From a virus, in IMG/VR virus record IMGVR_UViG_3300043409_000682, positions 1 through 43,675 of that record: DNA of 43,675 bases. One strand, written 5' to 3'. A model generated the notes under the pieces. The model was not told where the DNA came from and did not search any database. It worked only from the letters and a program-made list of their open reading frames with translations. Below are positions 41,580-43,675 of this stretch, one piece after another. Numbering within the stretch: position 1 is the first letter of the stretch; each line of letters starts with the position of its first letter. The position numbers were made by a program, and so were the translations under genes.

Positions 41580-42644
41580 ATGAGTTATACCATATACAAA
41601 ACAAATGGACTTCAACTACTAACTTTACTTGACGGTACTCTAAACGACAGGTACGGTATCAAGTTGGTTGGAAAAAACTACATCAATTATGGTACTGCAC
41701 AAAACGAAAATTTTGTTTATTTACAAGAGAACTTTGCCAACGACACAGCGCCAACGTATCCATTAACTGGACAATTATGGTACAATACTCAATCTAATAC
41801 TGTTAGTTTCTTTGATGGTGTTACGTTCAATGCGTTGGCCAATGTAGTACAACTTGGCAGCGGAATTGGTGTAGTTAACACAGCATTGATTGCAAATGCG
41901 GCCATACTACAAACAGCAATCAAAGCCAACGTGGCTATACAAACAGCCAACGCCGGTGTGCAGTCAGATGCAATTGCCAACCTATTGGCCAATGCTGGGG
42001 TACAAAGCGATGCAATAGCCACTATCAACGCTAATGTAACAGCCGCTAATGTAAATATTAGTACTCTACAAACAACAGCCACAACATTAACAACAAAAAC
42101 AGACTCAACCAATAGTAACGTTGCCGCAGTAATTGGCAATGTGGTTATTTTACAAGGCAATGTTGTTGCACTATTTGCCAATGCGGCCACACAGGGTGCG
42201 GCAATTACAGCCATTCAGTCAGCTGGATATATTACAACAGCACCGTTGTCAGCTTACGCAACGCTAAACAGTCCCACATTCACAGGAACAGTGAGCGGCA
42301 TAACAAAAGCCATGGTGGGATTGGGTGATGTGACCAATGAAAGCAAAGCCACAATGTTTACTAGTCCTACATTTACGGGATCAGTAAACGGAATTACAAA
42401 ATCAATGGTGGGATTGGGCGAAGTAACCAATGAAAGCAAGGCCACAATGTTTACCAGCCCGGTGTTTACTACCAGCCCAACAGCACCAACGCAATCATAT
42501 TCAGACAATAGCACAAAATTAGCAACAACAGCGTGGGTCCTCAATGCCACTCAGTATTGGGATGGTAGCAGAAAATATGTTTCTAACAGTGCACCAACTT
42601 CAGGCGACGGCGCAAATGGAGACTTCTGGTTTCAATACCAATAA
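41580..42644 (+). CDS. Tail fibre protein with repeat modules
   Basis: 354 residues. The N-terminal domain (KTNGLQLLTLLDGTLNDRYG, then LVGKNYINYGTAQNENFVYL and PLTGQLWYNTQSN) is the common baseplate-attaching head of fibres in aquatic T4-like phages. About 95-215 is an Ala/Asn-rich coiled coil. Two copies of a 31-residue unit (SPTFTGTVSGITKAMVGLGD and so on) follow at 231-292, then a partial third. The C-terminus STKLATTAWVLNATQYWDGS is a known fibre end module. It is followed 6 bp later by an adhesin-like gene, the usual fibre-adhesin pairing. Confidence 0.75.
   Translation: MSYTIYKTNGLQLLTLLDGTLNDRYGIKLVGKNYINYGTAQNENFVYLQENFANDTAPTYPLTGQLWYNTQSNTVSFFDGVTFNALANVVQLGSGIGVVNTALIANAAILQTAIKANVAIQTANAGVQSDAIANLLANAGVQSDAIATINANVTAANVNISTLQTTATTLTTKTDSTNSNVAAVIGNVVILQGNVVALFANAATQGAAITAIQSAGYITTAPLSAYATLNSPTFTGTVSGITKAMVGLGDVTNESKATMFTSPTFTGSVNGITKSMVGLGEVTNESKATMFTSPVFTTSPTAPTQSYSDNSTKLATTAWVLNATQYWDGSRKYVSNSAPTSGDGANGDFWFQYQ
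42270..42455 (+). repeat. Two tandem 93-bp coding repeats
   Basis: Units 42270-42362 and 42363-42455 encode 31-residue copies that differ at a few codons (for example GTVSGITKAM versus GSVNGITKSM) and a partial third copy starts at 42456. The repeat is in frame within the fibre gene and could expand or contract by recombination. Confidence 0.85.
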
Positions 42645-42650
42645 TAAAAT

Positions 42651-43675
42651 ATGGCAAACATAGTAGTTAAAACATTTGATTATACCGGGGGTCGACAGAT
42701 CTTTACAATGCCTGCTGGCTATCATCCATCGGTGGATGTTTACATGTGGGGCGCAGGTGGCGCAGGTGGCGGCACTGATGGCAATGGTCCCGGGGGGCAA
42801 GGCAGTGGCGGGTGGTACTATTCCAATACAATTACATTAAACTCCGGAGACGAGGTTGATGTTTGTGTGGGCGGAGGCGGAATTGTTGGCGGTAGTGGCA
42901 CCAGTTCTGGTAGTGGTCGTGGCGGATTTGGAAGACAAGCCTTTGTACCATCAGGCTACGCAGGATATGGCACCGGAAGAAGTTTTGCTGGCGGATCGGG
43001 CGGTAACGCAGGACCATCAGGTTGGTCAGGTGGCGGCGGAGGTGGCGGCGGAGCCTCTGTGTTGATAGTCAATAACTCAACATATTATGTTGCAGCCGGC
43101 GGTGGCGGAGGTGGCGGCGGGTCGAATAATCGAGCCGGTATAAATGCTCTCAATTATAATAGTCCATCCACTTATGCCAACTTTGCAACATCTACCAATG
43201 GTGCGTATGCATCGTGGTTAAACACATACGGCATATGGAACGCTGACATATATTCAGCAACCTTTGATCAAACATTTACAGTTAATTTTCCTTCAACTGG
43301 AACTTATACTTTTACCAGCAGTTGCGATAATTCAGGCACAATATATTTAGATGGTAATTCAATACTATCAGTTCCTGGGTACACTATAACCTACACATAC
43401 TCTGCAACAGTTGCGGCAGGGACGCATACAGTACGTATATACGGAACTAACAGTGGCGGCCCAGGCAGTATTGGATTGACTATAACAGGCTCACCTGGTA
43501 CATTATTGGCCACAAATGCACTACCGTTCTTAACACAAGGTACCAATGGTGTCAGTTGTGTGGGTGATGGCGCAGGTGGTGGTGGTGGTGGTGGTGGACT
43601 AACCGGCGGCTACGGTGGCGATCAAGGATTTGACAACAGTGCAGGCGGAGGCGGCGGTTACACAGGAACATCTAG
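42651..43675 (+). CDS. Glycine-rich receptor-binding adhesin, 3' end cut off
   Basis: The frame opens at ATG 42651 and is open to the window end (341 codons). The start domain (MANIVVKTFDYTGGRQIFTM...VDVYMWGAGGAGGG) is common in phage tail tips. Many Gly runs occur (GGGGGGGGAS near 128, GGGGGGGG near 150, GGGGGGGGL near 310), like the polyglycine-II sandwich of gp38-type adhesins. Between them, at about 165-285, lies a beta domain (YGIWNADIYSATFDQTFTVN...GTYTFTSSCDNSGTIYLDG) with a PA14-like look, often carbohydrate binding. It probably recognises the host surface. Only part is visible. Confidence 0.7.
   Translation, partial: MANIVVKTFDYTGGRQIFTMPAGYHPSVDVYMWGAGGAGGGTDGNGPGGQGSGGWYYSNTITLNSGDEVDVCVGGGGIVGGSGTSSGSGRGGFGRQAFVPSGYAGYGTGRSFAGGSGGNAGPSGWSGGGGGGGGASVLIVNNSTYYVAAGGGGGGGGSNNRAGINALNYNSPSTYANFATSTNGAYASWLNTYGIWNADIYSATFDQTFTVNFPSTGTYTFTSSCDNSGTIYLDGNSILSVPGYTITYTYSATVAAGTHTVRIYGTNSGGPGSIGLTITGSPGTLLATNALPFLTQGTNGVSCVGDGAGGGGGGGGLTGGYGGDQGFDNSAGGGGGYTGTS

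Overview
The window is a 43.7 kb piece of a T4-like tailed phage (contractile-tail myovirus). A prohead, capsid and portal module, a complete-looking baseplate module, the gp46/gp47 recombination nuclease and the gp55 late sigma factor are recognised from protein motifs and gene order. There are no bacterial housekeeping genes, rRNAs or recognisable tRNAs. The AT-leaning composition and the large glycine- and asparagine-rich tail proteins fit phages of aquatic bacteria, but the host cannot be named from this sequence.

Layout. (1) 1-8979 is mostly minus strand. Read 3' to 5' on the page it runs tape measure protein, portal gp20, a small conserved protein, an acidic gp67/68-like core protein, protease gp21, scaffold gp22 and major capsid gp23. 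This operon ends at a bidirectional terminator (530-549) shared with a small plus-strand membrane protein gene (282-521). A partial minus-strand gene lies at 1-138. (2) 9029-10098, plus strand: a gp26-like baseplate hub/assembly protein and a small gp51-like protein overlap by 4 nt in the -1 frame, with a frameshift-type heptamer upstream. (3) 10099-10558: an unusual 460 bp stretch with hairpins, a triple 10-bp repeat and at most one tiny ORF. (4) 10559-15662, minus strand: gp55 late sigma, gp47, a radical SAM enzyme, gp46 and a GIY-YIG-type nuclease. (5) 15789 to the end, plus strand: gp48/54-like tail-tube initiator, gp53, a large hub-like protein, a gp5-like spike with three predicted cell-wall-cutting domains, gp25, gp6, a 4116-residue giant virion protein and a set of tail-fibre/adhesin proteins, the last cut by the window end.

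How it works together. The capsid operon builds the prohead: gp22 and the acidic core protein form the scaffold, gp21 cuts LxE-type sites, gp20 is the portal and gp23 the shell. The plus-strand operon builds the baseplate and fibres around the hub and lytic spike. gp46/47 process DNA ends for recombination-dependent replication. gp55 would direct transcription from TAAATA-type late promoters, several of which are visible before these operons, including one before gp55 itself.

Most notable points: a candidate -1 frameshift joining the gp26- and gp51-like genes; a radical SAM gene inserted between gp47 and gp46; a spike with two transglycosylase-like domains plus an M15-type peptidase; a seven-unit FG-GAP (integrin-like) region inside the giant protein; two late-promoter elements forming one perfect inverted repeat at a divergent start; and the unexplained 10099-10558 region.
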